DNA of 36,596 bases, taken from Ruminococcus sp. (GTDB lineage Bacteria; Bacillota; Clostridia; Oscillospirales; Acutalibacteraceae). Location of the stretch: positions 1 through 36,596 of the forward strand of contig JAFRBD010000022.1 of the NCBI GenBank assembly GCA_017405065.1, given 5' to 3'. The notes beneath the pieces were generated by a model, which was not told where the DNA came from, did no database searches, and was given only the letters and a program-made list of their open reading frames with translations. Position numbers and translations under genes: made by a program. Shown here one piece after another: positions 24,035 through 31,607 of the stretch (position 1 is its first letter; every line of letters starts with the position of its first letter).

Positions 24035-26662
24035 ATGAGCAAAAAATGGGTTTACCTTTTTACAGAAGGTAACGCTGACATGAGAGAGCTTCTCGGCGGC
24101 AAGGGCGCTAACCTCGCCGAGATGACCAACATCGGTCTGCCTGTTCCTCAGGGCTTCACGATTACCACGGAGGCTTGTACGCAGTACTATGAGGACGGCC
24201 GCCAGATCAATGATGAGATCCAGGCGCAGATCAATGAGTATATCGGTAAGATGGAAGAGATCACCGGTAAGAAGTTCGGCGACAAGGAGAACCCGCTTCT
24301 CGTTTCCGTCCGTTCCGGCGCGCGCGCTTCCATGCCCGGTATGATGGACACCATCCTGAACCTCGGTCTCAACGAGGAAGTTGTTGAGACGATCGCTGAG
24401 CAGAGCGGCAATCCCCGCTGGGCTTACGACTGCTACAGAAGATTTATCCAGATGTATTCCGACGTCGTTATGGAAGTCGGAAAGAAGTATTTTGAAGAGC
24501 TTATCGACGAGATGAAGGCTGACCGCGGCGTCAAGCAGGACGTTGAGCTGACCGCCGACGATCTCAAGGAGCTGGCTGAGAAGTTCAAGGCTGAGTACAA
24601 GTCGAAGATCGGCGTTGACTTCCCCTCCGATCCCAAGGAGCAGCTCATGGGCGCTGTCAAGGCTGTATTCCGTTCATGGGATAATCCCCGCGCGAACGTA
24701 TATCGCCGCGACAACGATATCCCCTACAGCTGGGGCACTGCCGTCAACGTACAGTCCATGGCGTTCGGCAACATGGGCGACGACTGCGGTACCGGCGTTG
24801 CGTTCACCCGCGACCCCGCTACCGGTGAAAAGGGCCTGTTCGGTGAGTTCCTGACCAACGCGCAGGGCGAGGACGTCGTAGCCGGCGTTCGTACCCCCAT
24901 GCACATCTCCGAGATGGAGCAGAAGTTCCCCGAGGCGTTCGCTCAGTTCACCGAGGTCTGCAAGACCCTCGAGAATCACTACAGAGATATGCAGGATATG
25001 GAGTTCACCGTCGAGCACGGCAAGCTCTATATGCTTCAGACCAGAAACGGCAAGCGTACCGCTCAGGCGGCGCTGAAGATCGCCTGCGACCTCGTTGACG
25101 AGGGTATGAGAACCGAGCAGGAAGCCGTTCTGATGATCGACCCCAGAAACCTCGATACGCTTCTCCATCCGCAGTTCGACGCAAAGGCGCTGAAGGCTGC
25201 TACCCCCATGGGCAAGGGCCTTGGCGCTTCTCCCGGCGCTGCCTGCGGTAAGATCGTCTTCACCGCTGAGGATGCCAAGGCTCAGGGCGGCGCAGGCGAA
25301 AAGGTCGTTCTCGTTCGTCTCGAGACCTCTCCCGAGGATATCGAAGGCATGAAGGCTGCTCAGGGCATCCTGACCGTTCGCGGCGGTATGACCTCTCACG
25401 CGGCGGTTGTTGCCCGCGGCATGGGTACCTGCTGTGTATCCGGCTGCTCCGAGATCACCATGGACGAGGCTAACAAGAAGTTCACCTTAGCCGGCAAGAC
25501 CTTCACCGAGGGCGATTATATCTCCATCGACGGTTCTACCGGTAACATCTATGACGGCATCATCCCCACCGTTGACGCTACCATCGCCGGCGAGTTCGGC
25601 CGCGTTATGGAGTGGGCTGACAAGTACAGAACCATGAAGGTCCGCACCAACGCCGATACGCCCGCAGACGCAAAGAAGGCTCGTGAGCTGGGCGCCGAGG
25701 GTATCGGTCTGTGCCGTACCGAGCACATGTTCTTCGAGGCTGACAGAATCGCCGCGTTCCGCGAGATGATCTGCGCCGATACCGTTGAAGAGCGCGAGGC
25801 TGCTCTGGACAAGATCCTGCCTTATCAGCAGGGCGACTTCGAGAAGCTCTATGAGGCTCTCGAGGGCAATCCCGTCACCATCCGCTTCCTGGATCCGCCT
25901 CTGCATGAGTTCGTTCCCACTGAGGAAGCCGATATCGAGGCTCTGGCGAAAGCGCAGGGCAAGAGCGTAGAAGAGATCAAGGCTCTGATCGCTTCTCTGC
26001 ATGAGTTCAACCCGATGATGGGTCACCGCGGCTGCCGTCTGGCTGTCACCTATCCCGAGATCGCCAAGATGCAGACCAAGGCTGTCATCCGCGCCGCGAT
26101 CAATGTTCAGAAGGCGCATCCCGACTGGACGATCGTTCCCGAGATCATGATCCCGCTGGTCGGCGATATCAAGGAGCTCAAGTATGTCAAGAAGTTCGTC
26201 GTAGAGACCGCCGACGCTGAGATCGCCGCTGCAGGCGCCGACCTCAAGTACGAGGTAGGTACCATGATCGAGATCCCGCGCGCCGCTCTGACTGCCGACG
26301 AGATCGCGAAGGAAGCCGACTTCTTCTGCTTCGGCACCAACGACCTGACTCAGATGACCTTCGGCTTCAGCCGTGACGACGCGGGCAAGTTCCTCGACGC
26401 TTACTATGACGCCAAGATCTTTGAGAACGATCCGTTCGCGAAGCTGGATCAGACCGGCGTAGGCAAACTGATGGATATGGCTATCAAGCTGGGCAAGCCC
26501 GTCAATCCGAACCTCCACATCGGTATCTGCGGCGAGCACGGCGGCGATCCTTCTTCCGTTGAGTTCTGCAACAAGATCGGTCTGAACTATGTATCCTGCT
26601 CTCCCTTCCGTGTTCCGATCGCAAGATTGGCGGCTGCGCAGGCTGCGATCAGCCAGAAGTAA
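24035..26662 (+). CDS. ppdK: Pyruvate, phosphate dikinase
   Basis: Interconverts PEP, AMP and PPi with pyruvate, ATP and phosphate. In anaerobes it often serves as a PPi-linked glycolytic step in place of pyruvate kinase. At 875 residues it has the complete layout: N-terminal ATP-grasp (GGKGANLAEM at 21-30, SVRSGARASMPGMMDT), the swivelling phospho-His domain GGMTSHAAVVARGMG with His455, and the C-terminal PEP/pyruvate barrel (GLCRTEHMF, and HIGICGEHGGDP with Cys832). It starts at 24035 with AGGAGG. Codon use is strongly biased, as for a highly expressed gene. It is monocistronic, ending at a good terminator. Confidence 0.97.
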   Translation: MSKKWVYLFTEGNADMRELLGGKGANLAEMTNIGLPVPQGFTITTEACTQYYEDGRQINDEIQAQINEYIGKMEEITGKKFGDKENPLLVSVRSGARASMPGMMDTILNLGLNEEVVETIAEQSGNPRWAYDCYRRFIQMYSDVVMEVGKKYFEELIDEMKADRGVKQDVELTADDLKELAEKFKAEYKSKIGVDFPSDPKEQLMGAVKAVFRSWDNPRANVYRRDNDIPYSWGTAVNVQSMAFGNMGDDCGTGVAFTRDPATGEKGLFGEFLTNAQGEDVVAGVRTPMHISEMEQKFPEAFAQFTEVCKTLENHYRDMQDMEFTVEHGKLYMLQTRNGKRTAQAALKIACDLVDEGMRTEQEAVLMIDPRNLDTLLHPQFDAKALKAATPMGKGLGASPGAACGKIVFTAEDAKAQGGAGEKVVLVRLETSPEDIEGMKAAQGILTVRGGMTSHAAVVARGMGTCCVSGCSEITMDEANKKFTLAGKTFTEGDYISIDGSTGNIYDGIIPTVDATIAGEFGRVMEWADKYRTMKVRTNADTPADAKKARELGAEGIGLCRTEHMFFEADRIAAFREMICADTVEEREAALDKILPYQQGDFEKLYEALEGNPVTIRFLDPPLHEFVPTEEADIEALAKAQGKSVEEIKALIASLHEFNPMMGHRGCRLAVTYPEIAKMQTKAVIRAAINVQKAHPDWTIVPEIMIPLVGDIKELKYVKKFVVETADAEIAAAGADLKYEVGTMIEIPRAALTADEIAKEADFFCFGTNDLTQMTFGFSRDDAGKFLDAYYDAKIFENDPFAKLDQTGVGKLMDMAIKLGKPVNPNLHIGICGEHGGDPSSVEFCNKIGLNYVSCSPFRVPIARLAAAQAAISQK

Positions 26663-26682
26663 GAACTGACAGGATATTCGGA

Positions 26683-26735
26683 TGGGCGCTGCCCATACCC
26701 GATTTCTGCGGGAGGAGCAAGCCTCCTTCCCTGCA
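26683..26735 (-). repeat. Family B repeat downstream of ppdK
   Basis: Read on the minus strand it matches the unit at 31314-31367: a GGAGGCTTGCTCCTCCCGC hairpin, a short AT-rich link, then GGGCAGCGCCC. The + strand hairpin GGGCGCTGCCC lies at its left end. It sits between the ppdK stop and its terminator. Confidence 0.6.
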
Positions 26736-26750
26736 ATACCAATCGACATC

Positions 26751-26780
26751 AGCGCTGTGACTTCGGTCGCAGCGCTTTTT
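26751..26780 (+). terminator. Terminator of ppdK
   Basis: AGCGCTG-T-GAC (26751-26761), loop TTCG, GTC-G-CAGCGCT (26766-26776), then TTTT. The UUCG tetraloop and T-run make a strong intrinsic terminator. Confidence 0.85.
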
Positions 26781-26799
26781 GTCTTGTTTGTCTTTTTTG

Positions 26800-26828
26800 T
26801 TGACAGAATAATGAGCGGATATTATAAT
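26800..26828 (+). promoter_or_regulatory. Perfect consensus SigA promoter
   Basis: TTGACA (26800-26805), exactly 17 bases, TATAAT (26823-26828). It serves the HdeD-like gene starting at 26860, with a leader of about 25 bases. Confidence 0.85.
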
Positions 26829-26859
26829 AATCTTGACAGAATTTGAAAGGAGTTTTTCT

Positions 26860-27381
26860 ATGTCAGTATTTATGATTATCTTCGGCGTTCTGATGGTGAT
26901 CGGCGGTATCGTATGCCTGCTGACTCCCGTCGCGACCACATTCAGTCTCATGTACTTTTTCATGACCCTTATGTTTGTGACCGGTATCGTTCTCCTGATC
27001 CAGAGCATCGTGTATCGCCGTGTGATGGACTTGATCATCGCGATCCTCGCTCTGCTCGCCGGCGCCTTCATCGTATTCTCTCCCAACCTTGCGTTTGTGA
27101 CAGAAACGATCCTGCTGTACGTCGTGGCGTGCTGGCTGATCATCCGCGGTATCTTCGGTATCGTTAACGCCTGCCGTGCCAAAAAGAATATCGGCGGCGG
27201 AATGTTCGCTTTTGCGCTGATCGTGTCGCTGCTTACCATCTGTGCAGGCATCTATTCGTTTATCCATCCGATTATTTTTGCCGGCTTCCTCGGTATTCTG
27301 GCAAGCTGCTATTTTATCGTGGAAGGTATCGATATGATTATTGCCGGCTGTATCGGCAAGGACATCGAAAACACAAGATAA
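26860..27381 (+). CDS. HdeD/DUF308-family membrane protein
   Basis: 173-residue integral membrane protein with about six helices arranged in pairs. Repeated glycine-rich hairpins (MIIFGVLMVIGGIVCLL, LLYVVACWLIIRGIFGIV, FIVEGIDMIIAGC) match the internally duplicated DUF308/HdeD family. HdeD is named for acid resistance in enterobacteria; the role here is unknown. The start at 26860 follows AAAGGAG. A nine-codon longer reading would begin at the promoter. It is monocistronic with its own terminator. The perfect promoter implies strong, simple expression. Confidence 0.8.
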   Translation: MSVFMIIFGVLMVIGGIVCLLTPVATTFSLMYFFMTLMFVTGIVLLIQSIVYRRVMDLIIAILALLAGAFIVFSPNLAFVTETILLYVVACWLIIRGIFGIVNACRAKKNIGGGMFAFALIVSLLTICAGIYSFIHPIIFAGFLGILASCYFIVEGIDMIIAGCIGKDIENTR

Positions 27382-27405
27382 TATTCGATTGTGTACCGAA
27401 AATAT

Positions 27406-27447
27406 CCTCCGAATGCGTTGGCGTTCGGAGGTTTTTCTGTTTTTTTA
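27406..27447 (+). terminator. Terminator of the HdeD-like gene
   Basis: CCTCCGAA (27406-27413) and TTCGGAGG (27424-27431) with a 10-base loop, followed by TTTTTCTGTTTTTTT. Confidence 0.85.
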
Positions 27448-27509
27448 TGATAATTTGAAACCAAAACGGCTTCTGAATTGTATTACTGATGAAGGAGGGA
27501 GATAAAGCG

Positions 27510-28025
27510 ATGGCAGACAAGACCTTTGCCGGGTTGAGCTACGACGCGGCTTTGCAAAAATATGCCGACACGGTCGCCGGCGTATGCGTGATGCGGCTGC
27601 AGAACTGGGCTGACGCCGAGGACTGCTTTCAGAATACCTTTATCAAGCTCTTTCAAAAGTCTCCCGACTTCCAAAGCGAAACCCATCTGAAAGCGTGGCT
27701 GATCCGCGTCGCCATCAACGAGTGCCGCAATTATATCGCCAAAAACCGCCGCTTTCTCTCCCTCGAGCATTTAGAGCGCGAACCTGCGACTCGTGAGCCG
27801 ACGGTTTGGCGTGAAAATGAAAGCGATGTGTCGTGGGCGCTGATGCGCCTCGAACCAAAGTACCGCGAGGTGCTGTATCTGCATTACTGCGAGCAGTATA
27901 AGGTCAACGAGATCGCGGATATCCTCGGCAAAAGCCCCAACACCGTGAAAACACTGCTCAGGCGCGGTCGCGACAAACTGAAAAAGATGTACGGAGGTGA
28001 CATGGATGAATCAAGTGAACTTTGA
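27510..28025 (+). CDS. ECF-type RNA polymerase sigma factor
   Basis: 171-residue sigma-70 family protein of the extracytoplasmic-function type. Region 2 includes DAEDCFQNTFIKLFQKSPDF and LKAWLIRVAINECRNYI. Region 4 is LEPKYREVLYLHYCEQYKVNEIADILGKSPNTVKTLLRRGRDKLKKM, a clear helix-turn-helix. The start at 27510 follows AAGGAGG; the ATG at 27489 lies upstream of that site and is rejected. Its last codons overlap the next gene, which encodes a probable membrane-bound regulator. Confidence 0.9.
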   Translation: MADKTFAGLSYDAALQKYADTVAGVCVMRLQNWADAEDCFQNTFIKLFQKSPDFQSETHLKAWLIRVAINECRNYIAKNRRFLSLEHLEREPATREPTVWRENESDVSWALMRLEPKYREVLYLHYCEQYKVNEIADILGKSPNTVKTLLRRGRDKLKKMYGGDMDESSEL

Positions 28026-28893
28026 CGCTTTGAAGCATATCAAGGCGCCTCAGGACTGGCTGGATAAAGCCGCGGCGATCCCCGGGATCTGCGTACAGAA
28101 GAAAAGAACTTTTCCGATCTATCGTGTCGCCGCCGCCGCGAGTCTGGTATTGGTGAGTGTGATCGGTTTATTGGTATTTTTCTTTTATGGAAATAAAAAA
28201 CCAATCGAGATCCGACCCTCTTCGACTGAAACGACGGTATCTGCGACGGAAGCTCCCGGATCATCACAGGAGCTTTTGCCGACGCTGACCATCGAAGCGT
28301 TCCTCCCGACGACCCCGCGTGAAGCGCCGACCGACCAACACGGTCAGCCTGTGACGGAAGTTATTCCGACGGAGAAAAGGAACAGCACCGCGACCGAACC
28401 GACGACGCGCGTATCGCCGTCGCAAGCGGCGACCGAACACAAACCGAAGCCGACGCAGGGAACGGTCAAGCCAACACAGGGCATGCCGCAGCCGACGTCA
28501 CATTCTGACGCGGCATACACCGCCGATCCCACACAGACGACCGCCGAACCGACCGCCTCGCCGAAGCCGACCGACACGCCCGTCTCACAGATCCCGACAG
28601 AAGGGATCAGTACAGTAGAAAGCAGCGTCAGCTTTTTCGCGACCTTTGACGCTTCCTTGCTCAACGAGGGCGAGACAGTTTATTGCATTTATTCTCCGGT
28701 GGGATATGCGACAGGCACGAATAACTCTTCCGTGAAGCAGCCGGCAGAGTATTTCATCACAAAAAACGGAACAGTATACGCCTCGTGCGAGGTGTGGATC
28801 GATGAGCCTGTTCCGGCGGAAAACAGTACCTATCAATATTATTTTATCAACGAACGCGGTCACAGGCTTGCGAGCGGTACGAAGACAGTGTGA
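28006..28893 (+). CDS. Membrane protein with Thr/Pro-rich ectodomain, probable anti-sigma partner
   Basis: 295 residues. A short cytosolic part (about 1-36: NFDALKHIKAPQDWLDKAAAIPG) precedes one membrane helix (about 41-62). A long Thr/Pro/Glu/Ala-rich stalk follows (about 68-200, repeated PTxxT/KPTQGxxKPTQG motifs). A compact C-terminal domain ends the protein. Overlap with the sigma gene by 20 bases and the topology fit an anti-sigma factor that holds the sigma at the membrane. The cytosolic part lacks the His-Cys zinc motif of ZAS anti-sigmas. The ATG at 28006 is eight bases after GGAGG. The sensing role is inference. Confidence 0.65.
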   Translation: MNQVNFDALKHIKAPQDWLDKAAAIPGICVQKKRTFPIYRVAAAASLVLVSVIGLLVFFFYGNKKPIEIRPSSTETTVSATEAPGSSQELLPTLTIEAFLPTTPREAPTDQHGQPVTEVIPTEKRNSTATEPTTRVSPSQAATEHKPKPTQGTVKPTQGMPQPTSHSDAAYTADPTQTTAEPTASPKPTDTPVSQIPTEGISTVESSVSFFATFDASLLNEGETVYCIYSPVGYATGTNNSSVKQPAEYFITKNGTVYASCEVWIDEPVPAENSTYQYYFINERGHRLASGTKTV

Positions 28894-29012
28894 GTGCCTA
28901 ATGTCGCCGACTTGAGGCTCCGCCATCCTCAGGAAACCGGCGTGAGGCGACTGATGACTGCTGAATCATGTTTTTGATTGGGAAAACTTGTTCATCAGAA
29001 AAAGTCTTACGA

Positions 29013-29053
29013 CCCACCGGCACTTTGTACCTCCTCCCTTAGAAAGGGAGGCT
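29013..29053 (-). repeat. Family A repeat ahead of the dockerin gene
   Basis: In minus orientation: GCCTCCCTTTCTAAGGGAGG followed by a spacer and AAAGTGCCGG, like the first unit upstream of mfd. It lies about 30 bases before the dockerin gene start. The remaining 28894-29012 shows no gene. GTCGCC/GGCGAC may form a loose hairpin after the anti-sigma-like gene. Confidence 0.55.
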
Positions 29054-29081
29054 CAAAAATACCCAAAAGGAGGTTATTAAC

Positions 29082-31061
29082 ATGAAAAAAGTAATCGCAT
29101 TATGTTTATCGCTGATCCTGCTTCTCAGCTGCGGCATCGTTGCCGTGAACGCTGAAAGCAGCGGCGATGATTCATTCTTGCCTGCGGCGCTGGTGGTAAC
29201 ACTGACGCGTTTAGGGCATCCGCAAAATATCACCATGCCGCTGAATGGCTTTGATACCGAAACGCCGTATCTGATGAATCCCGGCGATCCTCTTGCAATG
29301 TATTATGTACAGTTCAAGGACGAAGTATCCGATGAAACCGTGGATGAGGCGGTCGACGCTCTGAAAAGCAATCCGGTATTCATTAAAGAGGTCACCCCCT
29401 ATTACAGCGGGATGGAGCTGCCGGTCGATCTGCTCCGGGAATTTCCGTTCAATCCCCCGAAATCCTCGGTGCAGCCGATAACCGACAGCGGATTTAGTCT
29501 TCCCGATGGAACACTCGATCCGGCATCCGCATCTATGATAGCCGAAACGATCGCCGAAGCGGCGAACAAGCGGTACTTCGATCCGCGTCATACGATTACC
29601 GCCGAAGACATCAGCGTCTTTGATTTTTACCAATTTCAGGATTCACCAGCGTTTGCCGTATACTTTTATGTAAAAGAGCTGGGCTATTACGACGTCATGA
29701 TCGAGGAGAAGATCGGCGACTGGGTGCTGGTTTCTTCCCATCCCGAACCTTACCTTTTCGTCAACAACAAGCTGTATGGCTTTAAAGAGGCGTATGACGC
29801 GGGTATGATGACGGACGATATGCTGGAAGAGCTTGCCGCGTCCGATTTCCGCGGCGGCTGCAGGTATCCGATCTTGACCCCCTACGACGACTCATATGTC
29901 CTCCCCGAACCGACAATACAGGATCATGACGCCTATCTGAACGGCGAATTATATGTATCTGTTCAGACGGAAATGAAAGATGATATCCCTTTGATCGCAA
30001 AGACGCGCTTGACAGTCATGAACCTGCTGAAGGATTTTGAAACGGAATCCGTCAGTATTATGTTCTCTTATGATACGGAAGCGATCTTCAAGGTCACTCT
30101 TGCCGAAAAGGCGACGACGGCCTTATGGGACGCGATCGCCGTGCTGGAACAGGATCCCGCCGTGAATTTCGCCATTCCCAACCACGGCGAGTACTCATAT
30201 GGGATCCCCGACGATTTTGCTCCCGGCGTCGTTCTGGTCTGCGGTTCCGGTTTTGAAGAATTATTGAGCGATTTTGACGTTGTTTCCGTCGATGCTTTGA
30301 CTTCTTCTTTCCCGCAGACGATCTACAAGGTGACGTTTGCCGAGCAGAATACGGACGTCGTATGGAGAGCGCTGGAAATTCTGGAAAACGCCCCCTCGAT
30401 CTTATTTGCGGATCCAGATTATTATCAGCATGTCGACAATGCTTCGCCTGACGATCCGGAGCCGAATCCGACCGAGGCGCTGTGGCAGACCGGCGCTGAC
30501 CCGACCCCTGAGGATATCGTATTTGCTGTAAACAATCGATATTCCGACATCCGGAGCGATGTATCTGCGGATGCGATCACTGTCAGGAATTCCTATCGCT
30601 TCAAGTGCATGCCCGCATACATCGTCGACTACCGTATCGAGGGCTGTAACTGTTACGCGGACGCCGTATGGGAGGAATATACGCTCGGTGATTATCTCCT
30701 TTATTCTTCCTGTGCCTATGAACCGAAGCTTTGGATCGACAATAAGCTCTTTGAGCTTTCTGCGGCATACAGAGCGAATATCCTCTCGGATGAAATGCTG
30801 CAGGAGCTTGTCGAGGCGAATTATCAGGGCGGTATCAACGAAATCAAATGCCGCCTCGTGACCCGCTTCATCAAGGGCGACGCGGACGGCGACGGCGAAG
30901 TGAGCATCATCGACGCGACCGTGATCCAACGCCACGAGGCAAACATCGCGAACGGCGCGTTCTACAAGCCGCTCGCAGACGTGGACGGCGACAGCGAGGT
31001 CAACATCATCGACGCTACCCTGATCCAGCGAAGTGAAGCGGGAATGTATACCATCACATAA
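29082..31061 (+). CDS. Secreted dockerin protein with two internally repeated domains
   Basis: 659 residues. The signal peptide (1-24) ends VNA; an LLSC inside it could be read as a lipobox. Repeat 1 occurs at about 156-259 and 477-584: both share 'NxRYxD.R..ita..I.V...Y.F...PA', a NNKL/DNKL segment and DMLEEL/EMLQEL ending RGG/QGG. Repeat 2 occurs about three times (near 70-110, 291-372, 382-450): a strand-helix-strand with IFKVTLAEKATTALWDAI / IYKVTFAEQNTDVVWRAL, resembling protease propeptide/I9-like folds. A type I dockerin (599-655) has two calcium loops, DADGDGEVSIIDATVIQR and DVDGDSEVNIIDATLIQR. It is presumably attached to a cohesin scaffold. No catalytic domain is recognised. Confidence 0.85.
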   Translation: MKKVIALCLSLILLLSCGIVAVNAESSGDDSFLPAALVVTLTRLGHPQNITMPLNGFDTETPYLMNPGDPLAMYYVQFKDEVSDETVDEAVDALKSNPVFIKEVTPYYSGMELPVDLLREFPFNPPKSSVQPITDSGFSLPDGTLDPASASMIAETIAEAANKRYFDPRHTITAEDISVFDFYQFQDSPAFAVYFYVKELGYYDVMIEEKIGDWVLVSSHPEPYLFVNNKLYGFKEAYDAGMMTDDMLEELAASDFRGGCRYPILTPYDDSYVLPEPTIQDHDAYLNGELYVSVQTEMKDDIPLIAKTRLTVMNLLKDFETESVSIMFSYDTEAIFKVTLAEKATTALWDAIAVLEQDPAVNFAIPNHGEYSYGIPDDFAPGVVLVCGSGFEELLSDFDVVSVDALTSSFPQTIYKVTFAEQNTDVVWRALEILENAPSILFADPDYYQHVDNASPDDPEPNPTEALWQTGADPTPEDIVFAVNNRYSDIRSDVSADAITVRNSYRFKCMPAYIVDYRIEGCNCYADAVWEEYTLGDYLLYSSCAYEPKLWIDNKLFELSAAYRANILSDEMLQELVEANYQGGINEIKCRLVTRFIKGDADGDGEVSIIDATVIQRHEANIANGAFYKPLADVDGDSEVNIIDATLIQRSEAGMYTIT

Positions 31062-31106
31062 AATGATGTCAAACAAGTATTATTGGTTCGACCTAAGGGC
31101 GTCCAA

Positions 31107-31155
31107 GGCTCCTTTTGGGAAAAGGAGCTGTCGCGAAGTGACTGAGGAATTGTAC
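31107..31155 (+). repeat. Family A repeat, short copy
   Basis: Hairpin GCTCCTTTT-GGG-AAAAGGAGC (31108-31128), then GTCGC/GTGAC (31130-31142), then TGAGGAATTGTA. It matches the first half of the aro operon units at 32735 and 33843 but lacks their third hairpin and mini-ORF. Confidence 0.65.
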
Positions 31156-31213
31156 GATCGATCGACCAAAGGGAGAAACATAAACTAATACCCACCCATT
31201 TTTATCCCCGGAA

Positions 31214-31250
31214 AGGCGCTGCGGCTGAGACTGCGGCGCCTATTTTCTTT
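31214..31250 (+). terminator. Terminator downstream of the dockerin gene
   Basis: AGGCGC-T-GC pairs with GC-G-GCGCCT (31214-31241), followed by ATTTTCTTTT. It lies about 150 bases after the stop, beyond the family A repeat. Confidence 0.7.
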
Positions 31251-31275
31251 TCATCAAAAAAGTCAGGAATATCTG

Positions 31276-31304
31276 TTGACTTTTGCGCTTTAACGTGTTA
31301 TCAT
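31276..31304 (+). promoter_or_regulatory. SigA-type promoter of the pheA-aro operon
   Basis: TTGACT (31276-31281), 17 bases, TATCAT (31299-31304). Predicted start near 31311, giving a leader of roughly 300 bases that contains a family B repeat, a leader peptide and a terminator. Confidence 0.7.
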
Positions 31305-31313
31305 ATACCCAAT

Positions 31314-31367
31314 GTAGGGGAGGGGCTTGCTCCTCCCGCATATAATCAGTCGCGGGCAGCGCCCGCC
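31314..31367 (+). repeat. Family B repeat in the operon 5' leader
   Basis: GTAGGGGAGGGGCTTGCTCC begins a hairpin unit at 31314. An AT-rich link follows, then GCGGGC-AGC-GCCCGC (31352-31366). The same unit lies reversed after ppdK, and its first 25 bases recur as the inverted ends at 35053 and 35163. Here it sits just after the predicted transcription start. Confidence 0.6.
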
Positions 31368-31389
31368 AACACAGTGAAAGGAGCTGTTC

Positions 31390-31485
31390 ATGATGAAATA
31401 CACGGTTCGTGAAAAAATGAATAACTGCTTTTACTTTACATTCGCGCGCTTTTATGCGGGCTTTTATTGCTGTGCAAAAGATTGA
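31390..31485 (+). CDS. Phe/Tyr-rich leader peptide (attenuator)
   Basis: 31 codons from ATG at 31390 (a second ATG follows at once), with AAGGAG six bases upstream. The core NNCFYFTFARFYAGFYCC holds eight Phe/Tyr in thirteen residues (14-26), counting Phe 14, 16, 18, 21, 25 and Tyr 15, 22, 26. Such runs are the hallmark of ribosome-mediated attenuation, as in E. coli pheL. It precedes a terminator hairpin and then pheA. Slow translation at these codons when charged tRNA-Phe or tRNA-Tyr is scarce would favour read-through. This is a peptide made for regulation rather than for its product. Confidence 0.8.
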   Translation: MMKYTVREKMNNCFYFTFARFYAGFYCCAKD

Positions 31486-31496
31486 TGCTCGAATGT

Positions 31497-31552
31497 AACA
31501 GGTGCTGAAGGATGATTAGCGGTTCTGTTTTCGGGCAGAGCCGCTTTATTAA
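31497..31552 (+). promoter_or_regulatory. Attenuator: overlapping antiterminator and terminator
   Basis: Terminator: AGCGGTTCTG (31518-31527) pairs with CAGAGCCGCT (31536-31545), then TTATTAATTT. Alternative fold: AACAG (31497-31501) pairs with CTGTT (31525-31529), and GCTGA (31504-31508) with TTAGC (31516-31520). This captures both ends of the terminator's 5' arm, so the two folds exclude each other. The alternative stem begins 12 bases after the leader stop, within reach of a ribosome paused there. The pairings are seen; the switching is inferred. Confidence 0.7.
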
Positions 31553-31607
31553 TTTGGAAGAGGAATGAGGAATTCTCATTTTGCTTATGTTTTCTTGGGG
31601 TGATCAC

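Larger units (their letters stand above)
31062..31275 (+). other. Intergenic region after the dockerin gene
   Basis: Contains a truncated family A repeat (31107-31155) and a terminator (31214-31250), but no gene. The pheA promoter begins at 31276. Confidence 0.5.

Noticed and set aside
25487-26749. 420-codon minus-strand ORF over ppdK
   Set aside because: Antisense of a strongly codon-biased gene; no ribosome site or family.
31511-31569. 18-codon ATG ORF across the attenuator hairpin
   Set aside because: It runs through the terminator stem and ends before pheA. The hairpin explains the sequence better, although its weak AAGG site means translation is not excluded.
31276-31607. T-box riboswitch as the pheA regulator
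   Set aside because: No T-box sequence or specifier stem could be found in the leader; the Phe/Tyr-rich ORF and paired hairpins account for it.
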